NCBI GenBank assembly: GCA_025558075.1
Contig: JAHLKF010000010.1
Coordinates: 248,001-312,000, forward strand
Reading direction: 5' to 3'
DNA: 64,000 nucleotides
From: Gaertneriomyces semiglobifer
Lineage: Eukaryota; Chytridiomycota; Chytridiomycetes; Spizellomycetales; Spizellomycetaceae
Shown here: one piece after another, positions 35,355 through 47,052 of the stretch
How positions within the stretch are numbered: position 1 is the stretch's first letter
Layout: every line of letters starts with the position of its first letter
Notes under the pieces: generated by a model
What the model saw: the letters and a program-made list of their open reading frames with translations, nothing else
Databases searched by the model: none
Told to the model about the DNA's origin: nothing
Translations under genes and position numbers: made by a program

Positions 35355-36540
35355 ATGGCCTCCACATTGGATCACCTCAAGAAGCACACCACCGTTGTTG
35401 CCGACACCGGCGATTTCGAATGTATGCAGTTCTTCATTAAACCCCAACTATCGGTTCTAACCCATCGATCATTTCCCCAGCTATTGCTGCTTACAAGCCT
35501 CAAGATGCTACAACCAACCCTTCGTTGATTCTTCAAGCTACCCAGAAGTCGCAGTACGCTCGCCTTATTGACAGCGCTATCGAAGATGCTGTTAAGGAAG
35601 GTGGTAGCACAGGGGAGATCACTGAAAGGGCTTTCGACTACCTGGTATGTATCATTATCATTTCTCCCTGTATACTCAACGTCGACTAACATTTGGATGA
35701 ACTTATCAGCTCGTCAACTTTGGTATCGAGATTCTCAAAATCGTACCCGGTCGGGTGTCCACGGAGGTACCCGCTCACCTTAGCTTCGACACTCAAGCGA
35801 CCATTGCCAAAGCCAAGCACTTGATTGCCCTTTACGAGCGCCGTGGTGTCTCCTCCGACCGTGTTCTGATCAAGATCGCCTCAACCTGGGAGGGCATTGA
35901 AGCTGCCCGTGTTCTCGAGCGTGACCACAACATTCACTGCAACCTTACACTGCTATTTGGCTTTCCCCAGGCTGTTGCCGCTGCCGATGCCGGTGTTACC
36001 CTCATCTCACCATTTGTAGGACGCATTCTAGATTACTACAAAACTCAAAACCCCGATGTCGCGGCGGCTGGAGGGTACAACGGCGCCGCTGACCCTGGTG
36101 TTCAATCCGTCCAGAGCATTTACAACTACTACAAAAAGTACGGATACAAGACCATCGTTATGGGTGCCTCTTTCAGAAACATTGACGAGATCATCGAACT
36201 CTGTGGTTGTGACTTTTTGACGATCTCCCCCAACCTCCTCAAGGAACTGCAGGACAAGAAGGATGAGATCACGCCGCGACTGTCTGTTGAGAAGGCCAAG
36301 TCTGCGGATCTGCCCAAAATCACATACGATGAGAAGCGCTTCCGCTGGGAGATGAACGAGGACCCCATGGTATGTCCTTGTTTCCGTAGTCGTTTCCGTG
36401 CAAATATCGTGCAAGTGCTGATCACCACATGAACACTGTAGGCTACTCTGAAACTGTCTGAAGGTATCCGCAAGTTTGCCGAAGACGGCGCCAAGCTCAT
36501 GAAGACGCTTCAAGAACGTGTCTCTGCCGGCCGTAAATAG
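35355..36540 (+). CDS. TAL1: Transaldolase
   Basis: Pentose phosphate pathway enzyme moving a dihydroxyacetone unit from sedoheptulose-7-phosphate to glyceraldehyde-3-phosphate in the cytosol. Four exons: 35355-35421, 35481-35644, 35710-36369, 36442-36540; 329 residues, close to the usual length. Signatures: DATTNPSLI near residue 36, the active-site segment [19 protein letters not shown] containing the Schiff-base lysine, the [18 protein letters not shown] strand and [11 protein letters not shown]. Codon use is C-rich at third positions compared with neighbours, consistent with high expression. Confidence 0.97.
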
Positions 36541-37287
36541 ATCTTGCGCCATGAAGATGTGTTTTTCTGTGCCTGATGGATTGTATTTGTCCTTCTCTGC
36601 TCTGCTGCGATGTCAATAAACTGCAGTTGTGTTTGTATTCCGATGTCAACAGGTCAGGCTTCGAGTCCTTGATCAGCACGGTTTCTTCGATCTCGTTGCC
36701 CGATTAACACGTATCACCGGGACCACTTGGGCCATGCTCGATAGAGACAATGCCTTCTACCATGTTCGCAGTAGCAGCCTCCCTTGGCGTTGATCAAACT
36801 GCTGAAGATGAGTTTCCGTATCTACTGCACACCTTTAGCAGCGAAACGCGGTTGTGCAGATCCCGTTTAGATAGGGATGCCGCCATTGATACAAAATGCG
36901 ACGCAATGACGTTTTTTCACAACACAGCACAGCAACGGCTTTTCAATTCAAGGGTTCGCAGTCGTCATCAACGGGCATCATATGCGCCTGGCGCAGGAGC
37001 AGCCCATAACTCAGACTCAGGCCCATACTTTCTTTGCATTGAGAACGTGCGCAACGGAGAAAATGGGGGCTATGAGGTGGAGGGAAGGCCCACTACGTAA
37101 CACTAAAAAAGCAAAAGAAAATAAAGGGTTGATAGGAATTTTGTTGGACGGCAGCAAGAGTGTATTTAACAATCTCCTCCATCGGTGCAGTTCCATTCTG
37201 GGAAGCCGCCTTTAGTGCAAGCAACGTTAGCCAGCAGACCAAAGAGAAAGTGAACAGACGAAAACAGAAAAGAGCAGTTCTGATTAC
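36541..37287. promoter_or_regulatory. Intergenic region upstream of the MFS transporter
   Basis: About 750 bases holding the transaldolase 3' UTR and the promoter of the MFS gene. An open frame at 36750-37100 has no family resemblance and no favourable composition. No gene is supported. Confidence 0.4.
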
Positions 37288-39609
37288 ATGGCGGCTTCCC
37301 CTCCTCGCTCTGTCCTGAATTATTCTCATTGGGAAGATCATATCAGCGACAACGGCAGTAACAGCATTAGTGGTCACAGTACTAGCAATCAGCATCAACG
37401 ACAGCAACCTCAAGATCGACCGGTAGTGACAATCTCTGCAAGTGCGAACGATGATGCAACCGCTGGTGGTGATAGTCAACCTCGTCAATCCGATTGCAGC
37501 TCTCATTCGCAGGCAGCCGGTCTTCTCTTGACCACAAGTGCTACTCAACATAACGGGAGCAATGACACCTCAAACCAGGATGAGCACAGCCCACTCTTGA
37601 AAGATAGCGATGACTGGGACTGGGACAACCATGCCTCACCCAACTCGGTGTTGAATCTGAATGTGCCACTTGCAGACGTTCAATGTCCATCCTTTACTAC
37701 GCTGGTCAATGATACATCCGACTGTGGGAGATCAGAATGTGAGAGCTGCCTTAGACATGATGAACAGGAGAACGAGAAGTGGTATAAAAGATGGCGGAGA
37801 ACAAGCAGATGGCATATACCCAAAGTCGAAGGGGCAAGATCGGACATTTTGGTGGTGCTCTTGTCATTGTTCATTGCGGAGGCGAGTAGAGGACTAGTCG
37901 TACCTACCATGTGAGTATTCGAGATTACTTCATGAGCGGCGGAGATTTTTGAGATTCGGGACAGATCAGTGATGGATCGTCGTGTAAGAATACCGTGCCT
38001 ACACCGGTACGATCGTGAATGGGCGTCATGGTGCTGAGCTGAAGGCCAACTGATGTTTTGCGATACTCATTGAACCTCTGAGCTGACCAAAACGATCCCT
38101 TCTCATTCTACCAGCTATTCCTACGTAACACTCAACGGCGGCAGTGTCTCCACGCTCGGGACGCTCATCTCACTCTTTTCCCTCGGTCGTCTCTTGGCCG
38201 CAGTCCCTTTTGGCCATATTGCCGACCGGACATCCTCCTCCCGTCCCATTTTCATCTTTGCCTCCATTCTCTCGTGCCTGAGCAACACCCTTTACGCGTT
38301 TGCATGGGCTTTACCCCGACCCATCATCTGGCTGTACATTTCGCGATTTCTAGTTGGGTTTGCAAGTGGGACAGTTGCACTGTGCAGAGCTTACATGGCC
38401 ACGGGCGTGGAAGTCCGCCTGAGGACACGGGTGATTGCGTGGAGTGGCATGGCACAATATGCGGGATTCTCATTGACGCCCGGGGTAGCGACGTTAATTA
38501 TGTGGTTGGGCAATGTTGTAGTATCGGCGACGGCGAATAAGGACGAGAGTGACACATTACCACCTGAAGGATCGGGTCCGAATCTGTTCGACTGCGTCTT
38601 CCCTACCGCATTTCTGGTGATCACAAATTTGGCGCTTATACCAGTTCTGCTCGCGTATGTGCCCAAGAAGGATCCCACACCGAATACGACGGCCGGTTCA
38701 ACGGCGGCCCCTACGCACCATCATAAGCGTCCCAAAGGCAAAGAACCAAAAGTCAAGGACAAACAACCCACTCCCGCACAAACGACCCGTCTCCTTCGGT
38801 ATGCGTTTCCCTTATATCTTTTACTCAATCTCGTCCTCCGCGGACAAATTGGAATCACCGAAACGCTTGCTCCGGAGATGTACCAAATCCACTACCAGTC
38901 TGATCCCAACGCCCTCGCTCACAGTGGGCGTTTCTTTTTCATCCTGGGGTTACTAGGTCTAGGCTCGTTTTTGAGTGTGGAGAGGCTCCAGCGCGTGATT
39001 CCTGGGTGGCTAGTGATGGAGGGCGGAATTGCTGTTTTGGTTTTAGGTGTGGTGATGGTGATTGACCCGACACCTGTGCCAAATGAGTTCAACCGGATTT
39101 TGTTCTATGTTGGGACGTTTTTGGTGTGGTCGGTTGCATCGCCTATCTGTCAGACGTTAACGATAAGCTTGTTTTCGACTATGATGGGAGGACGCAAGCA
39201 GGCTGGTGCGATCGGATGGATTACGACAATGGGGAGTGTGGGGAGGGTGGTAGGACCGGGAATGGTGGGCATTGCCGGCGGATGGTGGGCAAACGTCGGC
39301 GGAATTATTGGTGGGGCGATATGCTTTGTTGGAGTGGCGATGTTTGAGTTCTACAGGAGAAAAGTGATGAAATGGAAGGAATCCGATGAAGAAAGGGGCC
39401 TGCTGAGTGAAGATGAAGATCCAGGGTATGAGGAGATAGTATGGGAGGACGGTCATGGCTGTGTAGATGTCGAGGGATGTGAGGGAGGTGTGGTGGATGT
39501 GGAAGGAGGTTGGCGTTGGGACGGGGACGAAACTGAGGACGCAGGCGAAGGGGAGGAACCTTTAATTCGTAAGGACGATGGCACGTCTAGCCCTTCAGTG
39601 GTCCGGTAG
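37288..39609 (+). CDS. MFS transporter, CLN7/MFSD8-like
   Basis: Twelve-helix major facilitator transporter, likely vacuolar. Exons 37288-37910 and 38115-39609 (intron 204 bases, long for this region) give 705 residues. A 185-residue hydrophilic Ser/Asn/Gln-rich N-terminus carries HSPLLKDSDD, a possible acidic dileucine sorting signal. The first helix follows VEGARSDILVVLLSL. The loop GRLLAAVPFGHIADRTSSSR is the MFS A-motif. WLYISRFLVGFASGTVAL and the GMAQYAGFSLTPG segment resemble the CLN7/MFSD8 subgroup. A basic His/Lys-rich central loop and an acidic C-terminal tail lie outside the membrane. Substrate unknown. Confidence 0.87.
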
Positions 39610-39887
39610 TTGGTTGTGGCATTTAGCACACTTGTCATTTCATGCAATTGTATTTAAAACGCATGTATACCCGCCCCTCCATTATGGGTTGTAAAACCCT
39701 TCTGGAATATATTGAATCGAATATGAAGCACAATCGTTTACTGATACGCAATCTATGACGGTGCTCGAGAGTAGCGATGACAACCAGCAACATTTTGTTC
39801 ATTGATGAATACATATATGGCCAACAGGTACAGGGGGTATCTAGAGGGTAAACTTTCGCTCTATACATGCACACTTTGCAACTGCAG
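39610..39887. other. Short convergent spacer
   Basis: The MFS gene and the VWA-domain gene end towards each other here. The spacer carries both 3' ends and nothing else that can be supported. Confidence 0.4.
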
Positions 39888-42800
39888 TCAATCTAATGTC
39901 CTAGTCCAATTCCCGCAGCAGTTTGGATGTTTGGCCAGATACTCCTCCATTGCCTCCGAGGTAACACTCTCCTCCATGTCTTTCATCGTCGCGAACCCCA
40001 AAGCCCAGAAACTAGGCAATTCATTCGAATGGCCGTGTCGGTTCGCATCGTCAGCGCGGTACCGATGTCGCCGTGCTCTAGCCTTCGTTTTCAACTCTCG
40101 CCAAAGGTCCACGCGCCCAAGTTGGATCAATATCTTACCCCAGGATTTACGGACGGGAAACAACATGTTGCCACTGTTCCAGATCGCCGTGCCGTCCGCT
40201 GTGGATCCTGATATGATTGCGGCCAGTTTCTCTGCATGTGCAGGAATGGGTTCGCGAGGTTCTTCGGTGAAAAGAAGTGCCTCGAAAGGTTTGAAAGCCG
40301 GGGAAAAGGGTCCTTCCAAACGGAGTGTTCGCGTACCGCGACTAACCCCTTCTTTCATAAGGCGCGCGAACTCGTCCATATCCGCTGCGGAAATGAGTGT
40401 GTGGGTCAGTTCTGCTATTAGGATGGCATCCTCCTCCCTTTTCTTCTTCTCCAAGTCCTTGGTGTACTGTTTGACATACGTGTCTCGCAGGGTCCGCTCA
40501 ACAAGCAAGGATGCTTCCTCCTCGCAACCCGGATCTGGAAGGAGACTACATCCGGTTTTGCTCAGCCGAGATTCCTGCGTGGGAAAGAGTAGAGCCTGAA
40601 GCAAGCATGTCCGACGGAATCGATCTAGGTCCTTCACGCCGAGCGCTTTCTGTTTGAACGCCTCGTCGAATGCGGGGAGCTGCTTGATCGCAATGACTTT
40701 CTCTTCGAACGTAACGGGCTGGACGGCGATCGAGAACAGTGTGGGAATAAGTGTGAGGATATCGACGTACCAGCAATCTTCCCACAGCTTGGAGACATAA
40801 GTATCGGAAACGTCCGTTGGCCAAGAGGCCTCCACTTCATCCGGAGGGGCATCGGCTTCGAAAAGGCCTTTGACAGGTACACACCAACGTGCAGAAAAGT
40901 CCACATCAAAATATTGATGGATCATCCTTTCAATCTCGGACGGAGGATTGCCGGACGCCCGATACCGCCTGCGTACAGCGACATAAACCTCGTGGCTGTA
41001 GAGAGCGCGTAACAGTTTGGCCATGTCAAGTTTCTCGCGTATACCTGAGTCAGTCACAGCATGCAGGATGGCAACAAGCATATTGCTGACCCCGTTTTGG
41101 AGGAGGCTAAACGCTTGCCGAGGGTCGTCGTTGGAACCATCGAGTAGACCCAGAGTGCTGGCGAAATAGGGCCCAGCGACCACAGGCAGCTGATTGGTTA
41201 ATTGCAGAAAACTCTTTATCGCAACTTCCGACCTGTTGGTCGTCAGCATGTGCGTCATGCCAAGCACCCCCGAGAGGATAGTGTATCCCATTGTCATCGG
41301 AACGTCGGCTATCAACCGACGCATACCCACACTGGCAAGGTACTCCATCAAGGTTGGGGCATACTTGCGCAAGAAGTGAAAGATTCTCGGATCCTCAAAA
41401 ACAGGAATCACATTTCGGATCGTCTTTCTTGTCCCTGGGGTCTCAATGTCCTCGCCTCCCGACTCAATCGTGTATGCCAGCACGTCTGCCAGGGAGACCG
41501 CACATCCTGGATGCATCTCCTTCACGCGGTAGGTCATGGGATCGGGATAATCGCCAACGGGCGCATCGCAGGCAATCCCAACCACATTGAAAAGTTCAAG
41601 AATATCCGAAGCCGACAGCTGATCAACAATGCCATCATCGACGAGCTGACAGACCGTTTTAATTCCTTCCAACGTAGTGGCCAACGAGTAAAACGAAACC
41701 ATGTGTTGAGAATCATCGACGTCGGCGAGTTCCGAAAGATGGGAATGCATGGCGGTTACCTCGTCTCTGGCTATGGTGTCAAAGTCGAAACCACCGGCAG
41801 AATTCGCCGCTCGACCCGCGAGGCCCTTGGATGTCTTGCTAACATCCACCGTACGCAAGTAATCAGCTTGCTGGGAGGCATTCATTTTATGGACCCGTTC
41901 GTCGTTCAAGATCGTGCTGAGCTGCTGCCGAAGCGACGTCGTCTTCTTTTGCATAGCGCGCTTCAACCGCTGGGATCGAGCTCGCAAACTGGTCGTCTTA
42001 CCGTCTGTCGACGGCTTGTCATCCTCAACATCTTGCTCGGCCCAGCATTGCTCTAGTGCCTCAAAGTATTCCAGCATCTGCGAGATTTTCTCTTTCGCGT
42101 CATCTGTACCGACAACCTTGAGCACCCTCGCGTGCTGAAGGAAGCCACCCAGCGTCTTTCCTAACAGTTCAGCATACTTGGTGCGAGTAACAAACTCCTC
42201 GAATACTTCAATGTGCAAGGGCACGCCATCTACTGTGATGGCCTCTGGCACTTGATCGAGCCACAGGGACGTTGTCCCGTCCAGAAGGTTAAGGTTACGC
42301 GCGCCCTGTTGTTCCCAAGGCAATCGCCTCGCAGTCGCTCCCTTCACCTCCAGTGTCTGGGCGGTAAACGCTTGATCACGCCCAAGAATATCGACAGTCA
42401 TCGAGACAATGTCCTCGTCCAAGCACTTGGCGCTGACATCCTCGACGGCGACTGGAAACCCGGTGTTGTCAACTTGGAGCAGTGAAGACAACGCTCTCGT
42501 ATCTGGCAATCCACCGGTTCCAAACCGAATGGCATGCGAACGGATGACGGATCTCGTCCTTCGCACTTTGTGGGCTAATTCAGCCGCCGCTTTCTGCGTC
42601 TGATCGGTATCCATAATCTCACCGTCGAAATCGTAAGAATCACATAAGCAGGATCCAAAAAGCGTCGCCGTGCAATGATCGTCTGGAGGACAGCAGGGAC
42701 GCCGGCCATGTAAGTTGCACCATGACGGATTTGGAGTTCCGATAATTGTTTCAGTGTTGCAGTATGGTGCACAGCTTCACTTGCAAAGGTGATTAGATGG

Positions 42801-43220
42801 ACTGTATGGTCGGATGCATAACCCAGCCGTTTGAGGGTTTCCGGTAGCAACTTGCAGATGAGACGACTGGCATGCTTTCCCATGGACCCGGAGATGTCCA
42901 CGATTAGAACCGGTGTAGGTAATGTTTTGCTCTCGCGTTCTTGTGGGGCTTCTATGGATAGTTGGCCGATGTAGCCGCGGTAGGTTTTGTACAGCCGACA
43001 TATATGGCCTTCGACTGGGACCGTCATGATCTCGTCGCACCTGAAGACGTTGCCGTCTGAAACCAATCCTTTTGCTGCTATCAGCTAGGACTACGAGATT
43101 CACGATTGAGGTAGGCCCCATCTTCTCGTCTATTATATTGCGAACTGCGAGCAGGGCTGGAGTGCTTGATTGTAGAGAAGCCATATCAGCGGCCGTTTCG
43201 TGGCTAGCGAAACTGAACAT
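39888..43220 (-). CDS. Large von Willebrand factor A-domain protein, apparent frameshift
   Basis: About 1070 residues after joining two frames. A VWA domain with a full MIDAS start (DISGSMG) begins near 42905, continues through HLITFASEAVH and GATYMAGVPAVL, and should continue as ISDGEIMDTDQ. The frame breaks between ILTIS (upstream) and DGEIMDTD (downstream), near 42621-42631. Restoring one base joins them exactly at the conserved DG. The remaining 900 residues are open to 39888, largely helical, without a recognised domain; metal-linked ubiquitin or chaperone roles known for other VWA proteins cannot be assumed. The 5' end is uncertain: from ATG 43220 an intron of 61 bases (about 43145-43085) gives a phase-correct link into LVSDGNVFRCDEI, but its donor is weak. 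Confidence 0.75.
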
Positions 43221-43604
43221 TGAGTATCAGACTATCAGCCAACACAAGGGGAAAAGTTTATTTGTTTAAGTGCGAACAGTGCAGCGACGCGTTCTATGAC
43301 TGTGCCACACACGCGAAGGGGAAGTTTGCAAAGTGCACAGTAGGAAATGTGGAACAGCGAGTTAACAGAGAACAAGGCCTGTCACGACGTGGGGAAGAGG
43401 CCCAGTGGTTTGCATTCGAAAGCGAAAGCTGGGGGCCAGATGCACAAGCATAGCGGTTTTGAAACGTCACTGTGTATTAGACGACGCACGGTATCAACGA
43501 GCAAAAAAAAGTAATAGAACTGCTATCTAACTCCAAAAAATGGACAATCCTCACGGATGTCACCGCTATATCTCGAGCTCAACTCGGATATGCTAAAGGT
43601 AATC
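43221..43604. promoter_or_regulatory. Upstream region of the VWA-domain gene
   Basis: About 380 bases between the assumed VWA start and the bZIP stop. Because the VWA 5' end is uncertain, a further small exon could lie here; I cannot identify one. Confidence 0.35.
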
Positions 43605-44324
43605 TCACGACCTAATGGCAGCAGCACACCTTCTGCATCCACGCACAGCGCCCCGCAACTCCTGCACGACCCGTTCCAAATCAGCCTTCTCTTCTTCCAA
43701 CGCTCTGATACGCTCTTCCATATCCTCGGCCTTTTTCATCTTTCTCAATCGCGATCGTCGCGCTGCTTCTGTGTTTTTAGCGCGTTTAGCGAGCGTAAGA
43801 CGAAGGATTTCCGATGGGTCCGTCGGACGTGGCTTGGGTTTCCGGCCCGGACGGCCTTTTATATGTACGGGTTGCTGTGGTGGTTGTGAGGGTATCGTCG
43901 TCTGGCTGGGTTGGAATTGCGTGATGGTGGGGTTTACTGTGATGGTTGGGGCCAAAGACTGACTTTCAAACTCGGTGAGGAACGGTGTGTCGAAGTCGCC
44001 CTCGCAGGAACTAGTAGTCCCGCTACCACTCGAGTGCGAGGAGCTGTCCAGCATGCCCAACAAATCCTCCAAACCATTAGCATCGGCATTTAGCGACTCG
44101 AACAAGGACATATCGAATTCCACGGGGTTCAAGTCCATGTCCGGCGACAAGGACGGGGAGATCGGAAACATCATGGTGTTGTCGACGGCAGTGGCAGCCG
44201 CGCTCTCGGAAATGGAATTATAATTGTAAAGAAGGGCTTCCTTTTGGTGATGTTGGGGATAGAGAGCGTCGACATCGAAGGAAGTAAGAAGGTCTGCGAG
44301 AGGAGTTGTCTCGGGAGTGTTCAT
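43605..44324 (-). CDS. GCN4: GCN4/CPC1-like bZIP transcription factor
   Basis: Predicted activator of amino-acid biosynthesis genes. Single exon, 239 residues. The N-terminal half is acidic and rich in Ser, Asp, Leu and Phe (FDVDALYP, EFDMSLFESLNAD, LEDLLGMLDSSS), as expected for an activation domain. A short basic hook GRPGRKPKPRPTDP precedes the bZIP. The DNA-binding segment AKRAKNTEAARRSRLRKMKK is nearly that of Gcn4. The zipper heptads run through ERIRALEEEKADLERVVQEL, and the protein ends with two Cys (GCRRCAAAIRS). Two upstream ORFs precede the start codon, which supports translational control of the Gcn4 kind. Confidence 0.9.
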   Translation of the reverse strand: MNTPETTPLADLLTSFDVDALYPQHHQKEALLYNYNSISESAAATAVDNTMMFPISPSLSPDMDLNPVEFDMSLFESLNADANGLEDLLGMLDSSSHSSGSGTTSSCEGDFDTPFLTEFESQSLAPTITVNPTITQFQPSQTTIPSQPPQQPVHIKGRPGRKPKPRPTDPSEILRLTLAKRAKNTEAARRSRLRKMKKAEDMEERIRALEEEKADLERVVQELRGAVRGCRRCAAAIRS

Positions 44325-44419
44325 ATTGAGTATTGGACAGAGTGGGTTCTGTGGGATAGGATAGTTGAAGAGAACGGAAGATGATGACTACTGGATAGTA
44401 GTTGAAGAGCAGTAAGCAT
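44321..44419 (-). promoter_or_regulatory. uORF2 of the GCN4-like gene, 32 codons
   Basis: ATG at 44419 opens a 32-codon frame whose TGA (44323-44321) overlaps the main start codon as ATGA. A ribosome translating it would terminate exactly on the main ATG, so it should strongly block direct initiation there. Confidence 0.75.
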
Positions 44420-44476
44420 TTCAGAAGATGGTAGGAGCTGGAGACAGGGAGGGAAGGAGGATCTGGGATGGGGAAT

Positions 44477-44509
44477 TTATACGCCACGAGGTTGAATGGG
44501 TCTTGGCAT
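44477..44509 (-). promoter_or_regulatory. uORF1 of the GCN4-like gene, 10 codons
   Basis: ATG at 44509, ten sense codons (MPRPIQPRGV) and TAA at 44477, 57 bases upstream of uORF2. No other ATG occurs on this strand between 44324 and about 44760. A short upstream ORF followed by an inhibitory one is the layout used by ATF4 and, in expanded form, GCN4. Confidence 0.65.
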
Positions 44510-45395
44510 TGGGTTGTTGTGGGGTGTGCGAATTTGATTTGAACGTGAAAAAGACGGGTGTGGTGGTGGGTTTGTTAATTGTGTTGTGTTGGGGAAGTGG
44601 GATATGCCACGTTAACAATGGGGCAATGCGCCAGCCGAACGGAGGGCGTAGCTGACAAATGGCAAGTTGCTACGCAGGTTTTGTTAGTAGATGCCACAGG
44701 AGAAAAGGCCAAGTGTTAAAGCAGCGCGGGCGGGCGATAGCGGGTTTGAAGGGTTGTGTGTGTGCATGTACGTGTGATATTGATGATTGCAAAACTGAGG
44801 GGGGAAAAAGAACGTAATGGCAATTGTAACAATGGATTATTAGTAAACTACTTATCGGCGGACAACGGCGAGCGGTGAGTGTGTGTGGACAACCCAAGTT
44901 TGAGATGCAAACCGGTGGGTATTTGAGGATGGGCCTGCAAAGGGGACAGACAAACATGCCACGTTGACCAAACCACAGATTTCAAATGCGCAACGTATCG
45001 TACGCGGATGCGCCCGGAGCCGCCATTGGGATCTTGATTGAAGGGAGAGAAGACCATTGTTTTACTTGCCCCCTACGACATTATTATCATATGCTGTGCG
45101 AAGGCAGCTGATGGTGCAAAACCCTTTCTTTTCTGTTGGCATATCTCGCTTTTTGACACGTATCCCGTTCTGTTCCAAATCGCAACGCAGCAACCCGACA
45201 GGCGCGCATTCTGCCACGTATTTTCCGCAGATCCCAGCTCCGTTGGGTATTTGAAATCCACTTGGTAAGCGGGTCACATGACGCAGATGTGATGTTTAGT
45301 GTCACATGACTATAATATGCTTTATCGTGTTCACAAAATGACAACAACCAGAAGCGGTCCATTTAACAAACAGGTACATCTAAGCCTTGCACCCT
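44510..45395. promoter_or_regulatory. Intergenic region upstream of the GCN4-like gene
   Basis: Nearly 900 bases hold the promoter and distal leader of the bZIP gene and the 3' end of the lipid phosphatase. Two 'gtcacatgac' copies lie at about 45273 and 45300; CACATG is an E-box-like core. No gene is supported. Confidence 0.45.
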
Positions 45396-46692
45396 TTAGT
45401 AGCCATTCTGTGCGATCCGGAAATCTGCATCTTTGGTTTCATCAGGACCCAATACCTGCCCATTAGGTTGTAACGGTGGCATGTCGACCGCAACAGTATC
45501 ACGACTTTCGGGAGCAACTAATCCTCCAGCGCGCGGGGAATTGGAGGTGGTAGTAGACAGAGACGGAGCCAGCTGGTATGCGTGAAGGTAATACGCCGGT
45601 AACTAATGGGTGTAGGGAAAAAATTCACCAATTACAGAGAAGGAGATGGGATTTTTTTAGTCAGCAACTTTTGCATTGGGAACCAGCTTTTCTGAGTACA
45701 TACCCCGCTGTTGTCTCCCCACAGCCAGCTCCTGTAATGTAGCCGATAGACTAACGTCGTAGAGAAGATACCGATCACCGCGCCCCAAAAGACTTGATAC
45801 CCGAAATGACGGAAATCGCGAATGCGCGACATGGCGATCCAGCTGGCCATAAAGAGCGGGAACAAGATAAGAAGGATTGACAATAGGTGGGGGTAGTTGG
45901 TGAATGGCTAACGTCAAGGACAAAAGAAAGGGTGAGTGCTCATGTAGACACGGCGAATGGTATTAAAAAACGTTTGGCTTCTGTTGCCTGTGACATACTT
46001 TGAATTTACCAGTCAACCAAAACGAGAGAAATAGCCAACATGCAAAGACTGTGGCGGCGTGTCCAGAAGGAAACCCATGCAGGTCGATCTTTGAAATCTC
46101 TCCACGACACACAGAATTGTCGTAGTATCTTTGTGTGTTGGAGGTAAGGGCCGGGTCGGGGTCACATACGGTAAGGTGATACGGTCGCAGTCCTGAGTAC
46201 GCATGTATGGTGACAGATGAACGGTGAGAAAGACAGGGCAATAAAAAAAGGGGCAATCTTGTTTGTCATACCTCCAACCGTCCCCCACAGGAACGCACAC
46301 CCTGCCAAACTCAACGCCAATGCTTGCACAAGCCCCGTGATCGCTGCATACAAATCCCAGATACTCCCAATCCACAGACATTGTATGAGCACCATACACA
46401 CAATGGGTGCTGCAACGCTTATGAAAGTGCTCCAGAAACTGCTAAACTTTTCTTCGAGGTATGGAGCCATGAAAGATGTGTCTGTGACGGAAAAGTAGGC
46501 CGTGGGCGGCGAGACATATCTGTAAAAGAGCCCAGAGAAGAGGAGGAGGATGATAGTGACAATCCAGGTAGTTGCATGTGCGAGGATGACCGATGAACGG
46601 CGGGTGGGGCGTGGGGACAGTGGGGTGGCGTATGATGATGGCGTAAAGAAGGAGGGCAGGTGTGGGGACTTAATCAACGGGAAGATGGCCAT
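45396..46692 (-). CDS. PAP2-family lipid phosphate phosphatase (DPP1/LPP type)
   Basis: Removes phosphate from lipids such as diacylglycerol pyrophosphate and phosphatidate. Four exons: 46692-46272, 46192-45999, 45907-45704, 45602-45396; 341 residues. Six membrane helices can be placed. The three catalytic motifs are the RP-containing GLRPYHLTVCDP, the FPSGHAATVF motif, and SRIRDFRHFGYQV, in which SR and H supply the third motif. A Lys seven residues before RP, as in the consensus, is not obvious across the first splice. A 60-residue soluble tail (residues 275-341) ends at 45396. Confidence 0.9.
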
Positions 46693-47052
46693 CGTGAGCG
46701 TTGTTCACGGCGCTCGCCAATAATATCGGTAGCGAAGCTGCCCAGTGCTTCTTTCCTCTTGAGTCTATGGCTATAAACCGCAGTTGCCTTCTTAAGGTGA
46801 TCTTTCCAACTTTTGCCTTCGCGTTGTGATGTCATGAAAATGGAATTTAGAACGCTCCACTCATCTCCGTGTCGAACTTCAGTCTTCCGATCGTCTTGAG
46901 ACGTACCATCAAGGAAGCTATTGGGTTAGCGCAGGATCCATTCCATACTCCACCTCCAAACAACAATCCGTCCCAATGGATCTCCATACCAAGGTGTGCG
47001 GCTGCCCTAACGGGTTAGCAGAGATGGTATGTTCGACATGGAGTTTCATCAG
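46693..47052. promoter_or_regulatory. Divergent intergenic region
   Basis: About 360 bases between the lipid phosphatase start (minus) and the assumed start of the coiled-coil protein (plus). An alternative upstream ATG for the latter lies at 46976, but it does not connect by a plausible intron. Confidence 0.4.

Noticed and set aside
36750..37100. 116-codon frame between transaldolase and the MFS transporter
   Set aside because: No recognisable motif, no splice context, and composition unlike neighbouring proteins.
41202..42056. 284-codon frame antisense to the VWA protein
   Set aside because: Shadow of the long coding exon; His/Arg-rich without motifs.
42596..42618. 23-base GT-AG intron that would repair the VWA reading frame
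   Set aside because: Far below the 50 to 90 base intron size seen throughout, and it would delete the conserved DG of the VWA domain; a one-base sequence change explains the break better.
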